A DNA stretch of 64,000 bases from PWXP01 sp034005525 (GTDB lineage Bacteria > Planctomycetota > Planctomycetia > Pirellulales > Thermoguttaceae): the NCBI GenBank assembly GCA_034005525.1, contig JAVEUP010000002.1, forward strand, positions 1 to 64,000, given 5' to 3'. The notes beneath the pieces were generated by a model. It was not told where the DNA came from. It worked only from the letters and a program-made list of their open reading frames with translations, and ran no database searches. The translations under genes and the position numbers were made by a program. Positions 9,116 to 17,775 of this stretch are shown here, in pieces. The first letter of the stretch is position 1; each line of letters begins with the position of its first letter.

Positions 9116-9273
9116 GGTGGGTCAAATAAGCCGCTTCTCTGGTGGGGCATCGGTCGCGACTGCGGGCGTGCCTCCGGGTGGCGGGCAATGAATCAGCCTG
9201 GTTGCGGCTTGTGCGGACCTGCCTACCGGCAGGCAGGCCCACCAACGATATACGCGACCTTGACCCACCCTAC
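9112..9273. repeat. MITE-like inverted-repeat element, full copy 1 (162 bp)
   Basis: The ends are perfect 14-bp inverted repeats, GTAGGGTGGGTCAA (9112-9125) and TTGACCCACCCTAC (9260-9273). The interior shares blocks with copies at 19596-19738 and 23141-23283, and a partial copy at 5205. A 20-base palindromic insertion at about 9217-9236 (CCTGCCT...AGGCAGG) is absent from copy 2, which otherwise runs straight through. No coding capacity. It supplies the stop codon of the preceding gene. Confidence 0.85.
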
Positions 9274-9304
9274 GTACTTGGGTGCGGGAATGGACCTGCG
9301 AAGA

Positions 9305-9360
9305 GCTGGCGTCCCGCCTTTAGGTGGCTCTTTCCAACCAGCTAAAGCCGGGACTCCAGC
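9305..9360. repeat. REP-like long hairpin
   Basis: Two 23-base arms (9305-9327 and 9338-9360) pair at 20 of 23 positions around a 10-base loop. The arms contain GTCCCGCCTTTAGGTGG and its near complement. It lies in the 480-bp space between the small gene and the HlyD-like gene. Whether it is a terminator or a mobile REP copy cannot be decided here. The rest of this gap (9361-9595) shows a T7 run and TAGAAT near 9426, but no convincing promoter spacing. Confidence 0.6.
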
Positions 9361-9607
9361 AGGGCCGGTCCCGGTTTCAACGGCAAGTCCGTTCCTGCAC
9401 CTGCTTTTTTTGCGCGGCAATCGTGGTAGAATCGCGCCAACCGCATCGGTGGTCAATCTGGCGGATTAGCCAGACTTTAGGGCATGGGTGGTCTGGTTGC
9501 TTTTCGCTTGGAATATGGGACAATAGGATGAGTGTTTCGCTTGCGCACTTGGCGCGCGTGGACCAGCTCCACCGAGATGCCCCCCCAGTAGACACATGGA
9601 ACCCATC

Positions 9608-11215
9608 ATGAGTAGCCGAGTTTTCTCCACATCGATTGCACTGCTCCTGTTTAGCCTGATTTTCCCCCCCGCGTTCGCTGCGACGGGTGAGGAAACCGTC
9701 GAAGACAAGCCTGCCACCGAAAGCGTCACCGAAAAGCCTGCCGAGGAGAAGTCGTCCGCGTCGAAGCCCGCTGCCGAGAAGCCAGCCGACGAGAAGCCTG
9801 CGGAGAAGAAGGAGCCGACACGGAAGCCGGAAACCTCGAAGCCCGAGACCCACAAGGTCGCTCGCGGGCCGCTGGTTATCCAGCTTTCGCTGGAGGGTGT
9901 GTTCGAGGCGCGGCGGATGCACGAGTTGGTCTTGCGTCCGGAAACATGGTCGGCCTTCAAGGTCGTGGAGGCGGCCGAGCATGGCGATCGGGTCGATAAG
10001 GGACAGGTGGTTATCCGGTTCGAGACCGACGATATCGACCGGGCCCTTGCCGACCTTCGGCGCGACGTCGAGTTGAACAAGCTGACTTTCAAGGTGGCCG
10101 AGTTGGAACTGAAGACCCTCGAACGCCTCGTGCCCATGAACTTGGCCGCGGTCGACCGGGAGCGGCGGCACACGAAGGAGGACCTCCAGTTCTACCTGAA
10201 GACGGAAGGTCCTCTGAACCGGCGTACGGCCGATGTTTCGATCGATCTGGCACGGCAAACGCTCGAGTATTATCGGGAAGAACTCGCGCAGTTGGAGAAG
10301 ATGTACGAGGCCGATGAATTGACCGAGGAGACTGAGGAGATCGTTCTGCGACGCGCGCGGAATGCCGTTGCGCGGGCGGAGTTCATGTTGGAGCGAGCCG
10401 AGATATTCCACGAACGAAGCATTGACGTGGAGTTGCCCCGCCGCGAAGAGTCGGTCAAGGAGAGCGCCGAACGCGCCGTCCTGGAAAGCGAATTGAACCA
10501 GGCGATCCTCCCCTTGCGGCTCGAACAGGTCCGGGTCGAGTTCGAGAAGGCCAAGGTCGCGTGCCAGCGCGCCGAGGAGCGGCTTGCCAAGCTTGAGTCG
10601 GACCGCGAGTTGATGACGCTCAAAGCACCGGCCGAAGGGGTGGTCTATTACGGACGGTGCGTCGACGGCGCTTGGCGCCGCGGTTCTTCGGCGGAGGGCT
10701 TGCGCCGCAGCGGGTCGATTTCCGCCAACGACGTGTTCATGACGATCGTGGAGCCTCGACCGCTGGTCGTGCGGGCGTCCGTTGTTGAGAAGCACCTGGC
10801 CGATTTGAAGCGCGGCCTGCGGGGCACCGCTACGCCGGGCGGTTTCCCGGAGATGAAGCTGCCGGTCCGGCTGGACCGGATCGCCCGGATACCCGACGCG
10901 GGTACCAAATTCGACGCGGTGTTTCAGGTGACGCTCGACCTGGACGCCGAGTCGATCATGCCGGGAATGACCTGCAAGATGGATTTCACGCCGTACCGGC
11001 AGCGGCGCGCCTTGACCGTACCGCCGAAGTCGGTATTCACCGACGAGTGGGATCCGCAGAAACGGTATGTGTGGCTCTATCGCGAGGGCGCGAAGCCGCA
11101 GCGCCAGCCGGTGGTGCTGGGGCGGCAGACCGACGACAAGGCCGAAGTGATCGAGGGCCTGGAGGCAGGCGACGAGATTCTCACGAAAGCCCCGGAAGAC
11201 GATGTGAAGAAGTAG
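9608..11215 (+). CDS. Secreted HlyD/RND-type periplasmic adaptor-like protein
   Basis: Likely membrane-fusion (adaptor) protein of an efflux or export system, acting in the periplasm. A signal peptide (SIALLLFSLIFPPAFA) is followed by about 60 residues of Lys/Pro/Glu-rich low complexity. A lipoyl-type half-motif follows (VVEAAEHGDRVDKGQVVIRF), then a long helical coiled-coil hairpin at about residues 150-340. The second lipoyl half is LKAPAEGVVYYGRC, and a beta-barrel/MP domain ends at VVLGRQTDDKAEVIEGLEAGDEIL. This order is that of HlyD/AcrA proteins. I use the ATG at 9608 because it gives a better signal peptide than 9596; neither has a clear ribosome-binding site. No pump or permease gene lies beside it. 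The toroid gene follows 50 bp downstream. Confidence 0.85.
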   Translation: MSSRVFSTSIALLLFSLIFPPAFAATGEETVEDKPATESVTEKPAEEKSSASKPAAEKPADEKPAEKKEPTRKPETSKPETHKVARGPLVIQLSLEGVFEARRMHELVLRPETWSAFKVVEAAEHGDRVDKGQVVIRFETDDIDRALADLRRDVELNKLTFKVAELELKTLERLVPMNLAAVDRERRHTKEDLQFYLKTEGPLNRRTADVSIDLARQTLEYYREELAQLEKMYEADELTEETEEIVLRRARNAVARAEFMLERAEIFHERSIDVELPRREESVKESAERAVLESELNQAILPLRLEQVRVEFEKAKVACQRAEERLAKLESDRELMTLKAPAEGVVYYGRCVDGAWRRGSSAEGLRRSGSISANDVFMTIVEPRPLVVRASVVEKHLADLKRGLRGTATPGGFPEMKLPVRLDRIARIPDAGTKFDAVFQVTLDLDAESIMPGMTCKMDFTPYRQRRALTVPPKSVFTDEWDPQKRYVWLYREGAKPQRQPVVLGRQTDDKAEVIEGLEAGDEILTKAPEDDVKK

Positions 11216-11265
11216 TCTCATCCTGCGGTTGGCACGCACCCCTTGCCCCTTGGAGCACGAACGGA

Positions 11266-12501
11266 TTGAATACCTTGCGACTGAATTACCTGCTTCTCCT
11301 GATGGCCCTCGTTCTGCTTGCAGCGAATATGGCTGTGGCGGTCGAGCCGTCTGCCGAGGTTTCCCCGCTGGCCACGACCGGTCCGAAGCCCGCGCCGGTG
11401 GAGCCGCCCGGCCCGGAGACCATCGACGGAGCGATTCGGCGCGGCGTGGAGTTCCTGCTCGAGCGTCAGAACGGCGACGGGTCGTGGGGCTCGCACCGGA
11501 CGGGCCGGCCGTCGAACGTGTTCGCACCGGTGCCGGGCGCGCATCACGCGTTTCGCGCAGCGACGACCTCGCTGTGCGTCGCGACGCTAATCGAAAGCGG
11601 CGGCGACGATCCTGCCGTTATGGCGGCACTGGATCGTGCCGAGCGCTGGATGGCACTGAACCTTCCTTCGCTGCGCAGGGCGACTCCCGACGCCATCTAC
11701 AACAATTGGGGGCATATCTACGCGGTGCAGGCACTGGCGCTGATGCACCGGCGACACGAGGGACGGCCCGAGCGGCAGGAAGCCATCCGGGCACACCTCG
11801 ACCAGCAGATCGACCGGCTCGGCCGCTACGAGTTCCTCAGCGGCGGCTGGGCCTATTACGACTTCGACGCGGGCACGCAACGCCCCAGCGGGCCATCGAC
11901 GAGCTTCATGACGGCCGCCGCTCTGATCGCCCTCGATGAAGCGAAACGAGTTGGGGTTAACGTTCCCCGGCGGCTAACCGACCGGGCCATCGAATCGATC
12001 GAGCGGCAGCGCAAGCCGGATTTCAGCTATGCCTACGCTGAGTCGTTCGTCTTCCATCCCATGCACGTGATCAATCGGCCCGCGGGCAGCCTAGGCCGCT
12101 CGCAAGCGTGCAACGCGGCGCTGCGCATCTGGGGCGACCAGCGCGTGACCGACGAGGTGCTGACGACGTGGCTGGACCGGCTATTCGCGCGTAACGGGTG
12201 GCTTTGCATCGGACGCAAGCGCCCCATCCCGCACGAATCGTGGTTCGCCGTGGCCGGGTATTTTTTCTACTTCGGCCACTACTATGCCGCCCGGTGCATC
12301 GAACTCTTGCCGCCGGAGCAGCAGGAGCCTTACAAGCACCAGATGGCGCACGTCATCCTGGCACTCCAGGAGGCGGACGGCTCCTGGTGGGATTTCCCGC
12401 TCTACGACTATCACCAGCAGTACGGAACGGCATTCGCCCTGATGACGCTTGCCCGCTGCCGCGCGGACGCTACTGCGGGAACTCCGTCGGCGGCTCGATA
12501 A
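11266..12501 (+). CDS. Secreted alpha/alpha-toroid (squalene-cyclase/prenyltransferase-like) protein
   Basis: About 411 residues. The TTG at 11266 is proposed as start because it gives a compact signal peptide (MNTLRLNYLLLLMALVLLAA) with GGAG upstream; a second in-frame TTG lies at 11275. Two QW-type motifs are visible, LERQNGDGSWG near residue 70 and LQEADGSWWD near the C-terminus. The helix pairs between them (AATTSLCVATLIESG, FMTAAALIALDEAKR) fit the terpenoid cyclase/protein prenyltransferase toroid. Catalytic DxDD is not seen, so it is probably not a hopene cyclase; planctomycetes have many exported toroid proteins of unknown role. It follows the adaptor gene by 50 bp and overlaps the convergent peroxidase gene by 32 bp at the 3' ends. 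Confidence 0.8.
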   Translation: MNTLRLNYLLLLMALVLLAANMAVAVEPSAEVSPLATTGPKPAPVEPPGPETIDGAIRRGVEFLLERQNGDGSWGSHRTGRPSNVFAPVPGAHHAFRAATTSLCVATLIESGGDDPAVMAALDRAERWMALNLPSLRRATPDAIYNNWGHIYAVQALALMHRRHEGRPERQEAIRAHLDQQIDRLGRYEFLSGGWAYYDFDAGTQRPSGPSTSFMTAAALIALDEAKRVGVNVPRRLTDRAIESIERQRKPDFSYAYAESFVFHPMHVINRPAGSLGRSQACNAALRIWGDQRVTDEVLTTWLDRLFARNGWLCIGRKRPIPHESWFAVAGYFFYFGHYYAARCIELLPPEQQEPYKHQMAHVILALQEADGSWWDFPLYDYHQQYGTAFALMTLARCRADATAGTPSAAR

Positions 12502-13663
12502 TCGGGAACTCACCGGACAGGGCCTTGAGGAACTCGACCAGGTCGGCCACCTCCTGCTCGGAAACCTGGCCCTCCAGCGCCCGCATTTGTACGGAACGGT
12601 TCGGGTTGTCCTGCCCACCCTTGGCCATGAAGGCGACGGCTTCTTCCAGGGTCTCGACGCTGCCGTTGTGGAAGTACGGGTGCGTGTTGGCAATTTCGCG
12701 GAGGGCGGGCACGCGGAACCGGCCACGGTCGCGCTCCTCTTCGGTGACGTCCATGCGGCCCTTGTCGGGCTCGGGCAGGTCAACGCCCACGCCGGCGTTG
12801 TGGAACTGGTAATTGCTGAACAGCGGCGGGGCATGGCATACGGCGCAGTAGTTGTCGAACGCCGCCATGCCGCGCTTCTGGGCCTCGGTCAGGGCGTCTT
12901 CGTCGCCTGCCTTGTACTTGTCGTAGGGCGAGTTGCCGCTGAGGATGGTTCGCTCGAAAGCGGCGATCGCCTTGGCAAAGCCGTCCTCGGTTACGTCGGT
13001 GCCGAATACCTGCTGGAACCGCTCGCGATAGCCCTTGATTTCGTTGAACGAAAGGACCACGTTGTCCATGGAGCTACCCATTTCAATCGAATTGCCCACC
13101 GGCCCGACCGCTTGCTCCTCGAGCGTTGCGGCACGGCCGTCCCAGAACTGGCTGGATGCGTAGGCTGAATTGATGACCGTGGGTGAGTTGCGGTCACCCA
13201 CTTGCGGGTGTCCGTCCGGCCCTTTGACGCCTTCGCTGGTAGCCCGATGTTCGGTCCAGGCCATCAATGGGTCATGGCAGGTGGCACACGAAACGGTGCC
13301 GTCGCTGCTGACTCGCTTGTCGAAATACAGCAGGCGGCCCAACTCGACCTTTTCCGGCGTCATGAGGTTGTCTTCCGGAATCTTCAGTTCCGGCAAACCC
13401 AAAGGGATCACCGGGAGCGAGGCCATCGGCTCCTTCATAGGGGGGGGCTGAGCCGGCTCTGCGCCGGGAAGAGTGTCTGTTTCCGACTCCTTGGCCGGTT
13501 CCATCTCGGGTAAGACCTCGTCCTCCGGCTCCTCGGCAGGCTCCTGCTCGACCGCCGGGGGTTTTGGTGGCGCCGCCGGGCCGCCGCAGCCAACGCTCAT
13601 TACCATCATCGCCGGCAACAGAAAGCCGCAGGCGCATAACCAAGACAATCGGGTCGCTCTCAT
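12470..13663 (-). CDS. Di-haem cytochrome c peroxidase (CcpA/MauG family) lipoprotein
   Basis: Exported haem protein of the bacterial di-haem cytochrome c peroxidase/MauG family, which reduces peroxide or oxidises protein or small substrates in the periplasm. AGGAGA precedes the ATG. Residues 1-26 form a lipoprotein signal with lipobox SVGC. A Pro/Glu-rich linker follows to about residue 80. Haem 1 binds at CATCH (near residue 127) and haem 2 at CAVCH (near residue 270). NSPTVINSAY and FRVPALREIANTHPYFHNGS are family landmarks. 397 residues is normal allowing for the linker. The last 32 bases overlap the convergent toroid gene tail to tail. Confidence 0.93.
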   Translation of the reverse strand: MRATRLSWLCACGFLLPAMMVMSVGCGGPAAPPKPPAVEQEPAEEPEDEVLPEMEPAKESETDTLPGAEPAQPPPMKEPMASLPVIPLGLPELKIPEDNLMTPEKVELGRLLYFDKRVSSDGTVSCATCHDPLMAWTEHRATSEGVKGPDGHPQVGDRNSPTVINSAYASSQFWDGRAATLEEQAVGPVGNSIEMGSSMDNVVLSFNEIKGYRERFQQVFGTDVTEDGFAKAIAAFERTILSGNSPYDKYKAGDEDALTEAQKRGMAAFDNYCAVCHAPPLFSNYQFHNAGVGVDLPEPDKGRMDVTEEERDRGRFRVPALREIANTHPYFHNGSVETLEEAVAFMAKGGQDNPNRSVQMRALEGQVSEQEVADLVEFLKALSGEFPIIEPPTEFPQ

Positions 13664-13881
13664 CGTACCTGTCTCCTAGGGGATAAAGAGAGTTGCCAGT
13701 AGCCACGCTAGGCGAATTCTATCGCGCGCAACCACTGCCTACAACCGAGGGCGCCTTGCCGAAAACCGGCAAAGGAAGTGGCGGCCGGCCGGCCGGATCG
13801 GTAAACTGAATCGCATTGGCACCGCCGGCGCCAAACCTGCCGCTCGGCTCCCGCCTGCCTCAAACAGAAAGGGTTACTGCA

Positions 13882-15225
13882 ATGAACCGGAACCATCTCT
13901 CCCGTCGCGGTTTTCTTCGGCGCTCCACAGGGCTTGCCGTTGTCGGCAGCGCCGCTCCTTATTTCTTCAGCAGCCCGACCGCGAAGGCCCAAAGCGCGAA
14001 CGACCGACTGGGCGTCGGCGCCATCGGCACCGGCGGGAAGGGGTCCGGAGATGGGCACGCGGCAGGCGGACGCGGCGACATGCGGGCTTGCGCCGACGTC
14101 GACCTGAACCACGCCGAGCGGTTCGCCGAGCGTTACGAGAGCCGCTGCACCGTTTATCAGGACTACCGAAAACTCCTCGACCGCGACGATATCGACTTGG
14201 TCACCATCGGCACGCCCGACCACTGGCATACGAAAATCGCGATCGAGGCGATGCTCGCCGGCAAACACGTCTATTGCGAGAAGCCGCTCACGCTGACCAT
14301 CGAAGAAGGTCAGCTTCTTTGCAGGGTGCTCAAGAAGACCGGCGTGGTTTTTCAAGTGGGCAGCCAGCAGCGGAGCGACCGCGGCCGATTCCTCACCGCC
14401 GTGGCGCTCGCCCGCAGCGGCCGGCTGGGCAAGCCGCTTACGGCCACGTGCTCGCTGGGCGGCGGGCCGCGCGGTGGGCCTTTCCCCATGGCGGACCCGC
14501 CGGCGCATCTGGACTGGGACTTCTGGCTGGGCCAGTGCCCGGTGGTGCCGTACACGCCGCAGCGGTGTCATGGTTCCTTCCGCTGGTGGCTGGAATACTC
14601 GGGCGGCAAGCTGACCGACTGGGGCGCCCACCACGTCGACATCGCCCAGTGGGGCCTCGGGCACGAATTGACCGGCCCGGTCGAGATCGAGGGCGAAGGC
14701 GATTTCCCCAACCTTCCCGACGGCTTCGATCCCGTGGCCTTCTACGCCGGGAAACAGCCGATAGCCAACGGCTACAACACGGCTACCACGTTCAAAGTTA
14801 CGGCCAGCTTCGCCGATGGGGCGAAGATCGTCATCCAGCACGGGCCGGACAACGGCATCTGGTTCGAGGGCGACCGGGGGCGCATCTTTGTCAACCGTGG
14901 AAAGATTACCGGACGGCCCGTCGAGGAGCTTACCGACACCGACCGCGAGTGGCTTGCCGAAGAAACCGCGAAGCTTTACAAGGGCGCCCCGTTCCAGGGC
15001 GGACACATGGGCAACTTCTTCTGGTGCATCGAGAACGGCGCCGAGCCGGTTTCCGACGTCTTCACCCATCACCGTGCCGTCTCCACGTGCCACCTGGCGA
15101 ACCACGCCATGCTGCTCGGGCGAAAGCTGCGATGGAACCCGGAGAAGGAAGACTTCCTTGGCGACGATGTCGCCAGCGGACTGGTCGCCCGGCCGAGGCG
15201 GGCGCCGTACGATATCGAAATTTGA
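13882..15225 (+). CDS. Tat-exported Gfo/Idh/MocA family oxidoreductase
   Basis: Second exported NAD(P)-dependent oxidoreductase of the family. The ATG at 13882 is chosen because the protein then begins MNRNHLSRRGFLRRS, a classic twin-arginine signal with a following hydrophobic stretch. The Rossmann region has GAIGTGGKGSGDG near residue 50, TPDHWHTKIAIEA and CEKPLTLT near residue 135. The C-terminal domain has WWLEYSGGKLTDWGAHHVDIAQWGL, split here for description. About 447 residues. The DUF1080 gene starts 74 bp downstream on the same strand, a pairing common in planctomycete carbohydrate clusters, so the two may act on one extracellular glycan. Substrate unknown. Confidence 0.93.
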   Translation: MNRNHLSRRGFLRRSTGLAVVGSAAPYFFSSPTAKAQSANDRLGVGAIGTGGKGSGDGHAAGGRGDMRACADVDLNHAERFAERYESRCTVYQDYRKLLDRDDIDLVTIGTPDHWHTKIAIEAMLAGKHVYCEKPLTLTIEEGQLLCRVLKKTGVVFQVGSQQRSDRGRFLTAVALARSGRLGKPLTATCSLGGGPRGGPFPMADPPAHLDWDFWLGQCPVVPYTPQRCHGSFRWWLEYSGGKLTDWGAHHVDIAQWGLGHELTGPVEIEGEGDFPNLPDGFDPVAFYAGKQPIANGYNTATTFKVTASFADGAKIVIQHGPDNGIWFEGDRGRIFVNRGKITGRPVEELTDTDREWLAEETAKLYKGAPFQGGHMGNFFWCIENGAEPVSDVFTHHRAVSTCHLANHAMLLGRKLRWNPEKEDFLGDDVASGLVARPRRAPYDIEI

Positions 15226-15299
15226 CAGCGTGCGCGGTTCCGAGTACTCTCAAGTACCTTCCATCGCGTTCCTGCGCGCACCCTTCCGGAGACCGAACC

Positions 15300-16040
15300 A
15301 TGTGGAGTCTGAGTTTGTGGCTTGTTTTGGCCGGCGGCATATTTGCCCCTCAACAAGATAAGTTGCCCGTCCCGCCGCCCGAGGACGCCGTAGTGCTCTT
15401 CGACGGCAAGGGAACCCACCTGATGCTCGGCAAAGGCGGCGGGCCGATCGACTGGCCGATCGAGGACGGCAATTTGATTTCCACACGGGGAGAAACTCGC
15501 TCGAACCACATCGTATCGAGGCTGCACTTCCGCGATGCCGATATCCACGTCGAGTTCATGCTGCCGGAAAAGGGGCTGGGCAACAGCGGCGTCTACATTC
15601 ACGGAAACTACGAAGCGCAGATCATCAACTCCTTCGGGAAGGACGAAGCCGAATTGACGCACGACGATGCAGGCGCCATCTACGGCTTCTTCAAGCCGCT
15701 GGCCCAGGCGTGCCGCAAGCCGGGCGAGTGGCAAGTCTACGACATCCGCTACCGCGCCCCGCGCCGCGGCGAGAACGGCGAGATCGTCGAAGAGGGCTCC
15801 ATCACGGCGTACCTCAACGGCGTGAAGGTACAGGACAACGCCCGCTTCGGCGAGCCCCGGTCGGTGTACCATCCCTACCGCTACAAGACCACGCCCTATT
15901 TGACCGCCATTTGGGAGCGGCAGAAACGGACCGGCATCGGCCCGGTATTTCTGCAGGACCACGACAATCCGGTCCGGTTCCGCAACGTTTGGGTAAAGCC
16001 GCTCGACGGCGATGCTTTTTTGTACGAGCCGGGCAAGTAG
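15300..16040 (+). CDS. Secreted DUF1080 (concanavalin-like, 3-keto-disaccharide hydrolase-type) protein
   Basis: Exported protein of the DUF1080 family, which has a jelly-roll lectin/glucanase fold; some members have been described as 3-keto-glycoside hydrolases. The ATG at 15300 follows CCGGAGACC and starts a short signal peptide (MWSLSLWLVLAGGIFA). Landmarks are VVLFDGKGT (the family FDGK/FNGKDL turn), HVEFMLPEKGLGNSGVYIHG (the conserved GNSGIY-type strand) and RFRNVWVKPL at the C-terminus. 246 residues is the usual size. The frame is open well upstream, over the previous gene, but there is no start with coding support there. The Gfo/Idh/MocA gene upstream may make the keto-sugar that such proteins hydrolyse; that link is inference. 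Confidence 0.9.
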   Translation: MWSLSLWLVLAGGIFAPQQDKLPVPPPEDAVVLFDGKGTHLMLGKGGGPIDWPIEDGNLISTRGETRSNHIVSRLHFRDADIHVEFMLPEKGLGNSGVYIHGNYEAQIINSFGKDEAELTHDDAGAIYGFFKPLAQACRKPGEWQVYDIRYRAPRRGENGEIVEEGSITAYLNGVKVQDNARFGEPRSVYHPYRYKTTPYLTAIWERQKRTGIGPVFLQDHDNPVRFRNVWVKPLDGDAFLYEPGK

Positions 16041-16078
16041 TCGCTGACACGCTGACCCGCGTGTGTTGAACGTCTTCG

Positions 16079-17407
16079 TCAGGCGTACTTCATAATGCCC
16101 GGCATGGGCGTCGGGTAAATGCCGTCGGGGCCGGGTTGAACGGGAGGCGTTATGTCCCAGTTGTACTCCGGCAGGCTGAAGCTGTGCGTCGAGCCGAGGA
16201 GCTGCTCCCACGTCATCTGTTGGCCCGTATCGCACACCATCTCACCCATGGTTGCGAGCATGGTCGAGATATACATATAGTGGCCGTTGTTGATCGTTTG
16301 GCCGGCGCGAATGGCGTCAAACAGCGCCACGTGTTCCGCGTCGGTCATGCTGACGGGTTTGTCGGGCTTCTCGTAACGCCATGGATTCTCGCCCTCGATG
16401 GCAGGCCGGCTGGGCATGAAGGCGCGGCCCTTGGAGCCGAGGACGACCGTACTCGCTTCACCGAAGCATCCGGGGATGTTTCGGGAAAAGGCGTATAGGC
16501 GCACGCCGTTGGCATACTCGTAGACAATGGACTGATGGTCGTAAAGGTCGCCATACTTCGGCTCGATGCAGACCTGCCGCCCGCCCAGTCCCCACGCCTT
16601 CTCGGGCGAGATGTCGCCCAGCGCCCAGGAAGCCTTGTCGACCTGGTGGATCAATGTTTGGGTGGGCGCGCTGCCGGCGAGCCAGTCGAAATGATACCAG
16701 TTCTGGAATTGGTACTCCACTTCCGTCCATTCCGGCTGACGTTCGCGCAGGACATACGGGCCGCCAACACGCGTCGCCTGGATTGCAATGATCTCGCCGA
16801 TCTGGCCGTCCTGGATTCGCTGAATTGTCTCTTGGACTCCTTTGTCGTACCGCCAACACAGACCCGACACGACGCACAGGTTGCGCTTCTTGGCCTCTTC
16901 CGTGGCCGCTTTCGTCATGTTTGCCCCAGGCACGTCGAGTCCGTTGGGCTTTTCACAAAAGATATGCTTGCCCGCTTCCACCGCCGCCGTGAGATACATG
17001 GGATGGAAGTGCGACGTGCAGGCGATCAGCGCCACGTCGATGTCGCTGGCGAGCACGTTCTGGTAGCCGTCGAAACCGGAGAAGACGTGGTCGTCGGCAA
17101 CTTGCACCTGGTCCGGCTTCAGTTTCTTCAGCCGTTCCAGCGATCCCTGCGCCCGGTCTTCGAACAGGTCGGCCATGGCCACCATACGAACGTCGGGCCC
17201 GGCATTCATCGCGTTGACCGCCGCCCCCGAACCGCGCCCGCCACAGCCGATCAGGCCGAACTTGATCACGTCGCTCCCGGCGGCATGCGCGCCGCGTGCA
17301 AGGCTCAGTTGACCGATCGCGGCCAGGCCGGCCACGGCGGCCGAACGGCCGAGGAATTCGCGTCGTGAAGGTGTGGTGGATTGTTGAGAGGTGGGCTGTT
17401 TTCGCAT
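16079..17407 (-). CDS. Tat-exported Gfo/Idh/MocA family oxidoreductase
   Basis: Third exported member in the window, convergent with the DUF1080 gene (38 bp between stops). The ATG at 17407 is chosen for GAGG upstream and the signal TTPSRREFLGRSAAVAGLAA. The nucleotide-binding GLIGCGGRGSGAAVNAMNAG lies near residue 50, CTSHFHPMYLTAAVEAGKH near 130 and FCEKPNGLDVPGANM near 150, where EKP is the family lysine motif. The Cys/Asn-rich GLDVPG variant resembles the subfamily often annotated as inositol 2-dehydrogenase-like in planctomycetes. About 442 residues. Substrate unknown. Confidence 0.93.
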   Translation of the reverse strand: MRKQPTSQQSTTPSRREFLGRSAAVAGLAAIGQLSLARGAHAAGSDVIKFGLIGCGGRGSGAAVNAMNAGPDVRMVAMADLFEDRAQGSLERLKKLKPDQVQVADDHVFSGFDGYQNVLASDIDVALIACTSHFHPMYLTAAVEAGKHIFCEKPNGLDVPGANMTKAATEEAKKRNLCVVSGLCWRYDKGVQETIQRIQDGQIGEIIAIQATRVGGPYVLRERQPEWTEVEYQFQNWYHFDWLAGSAPTQTLIHQVDKASWALGDISPEKAWGLGGRQVCIEPKYGDLYDHQSIVYEYANGVRLYAFSRNIPGCFGEASTVVLGSKGRAFMPSRPAIEGENPWRYEKPDKPVSMTDAEHVALFDAIRAGQTINNGHYMYISTMLATMGEMVCDTGQQMTWEQLLGSTHSFSLPEYNWDITPPVQPGPDGIYPTPMPGIMKYA

Positions 17408-17775
17408 GATGGTCCTCGTAGTTGTGAAGGGTGAGCTACTCCGAACGATTTTGACTCGGATTATGGAGGCGGGTGGCTGTGGAAGCATCGCCGTGGCCGG
17501 CAGGTGGGACTGCCGACCCAGGATTCAGTTTGACAGATTCGGGAAGCGTTGTCAATCACTACGGGAGTGGTTGTGCGGTAAGATCCTCTGGCCAGTTGGG
17601 GTCTCCCCATGGCCCCGAAAGGGCCGAGTTCGCGTGGCCCAGGGCAACGCCCTGGGAAACAGGCTTCCCACGCACCCGCTTGACGGGCCAACGCCGCCTG
17701 CTAAACTCACGTGCAGCCGGCGTATGAATCGACCGGTCCTTGCGAACCCCCATGACGGGAAGGACAGGAGTGACC
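17408..17775. other. Divergent intergenic region, 368 bp
   Basis: Space between the divergent oxidoreductase (minus) and PurL-like (plus) genes, so it should hold both promoters. I see a short perfect palindrome CCCAGGGCAACGCCCTGGG at 17638-17656 and a GGCCC...GGGCC hairpin just before it. Both look like repeat-type sequence rather than operators. No open frame with coding character. Confidence 0.4.

Noticed and set aside
9400..9432. T7 run followed by TAGAAT as a promoter before the HlyD-like gene
   Set aside because: The spacing between a possible -35 and TAGAAT is wrong, and the gene starts about 175 bp later.
14088..15299. Upstream extension of the DUF1080 frame over the oxidoreductase gene
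   Set aside because: The extended residues are Arg-rich out-of-frame translation of the real gene. The signal peptide and ribosome-binding site support the ATG at 15300.
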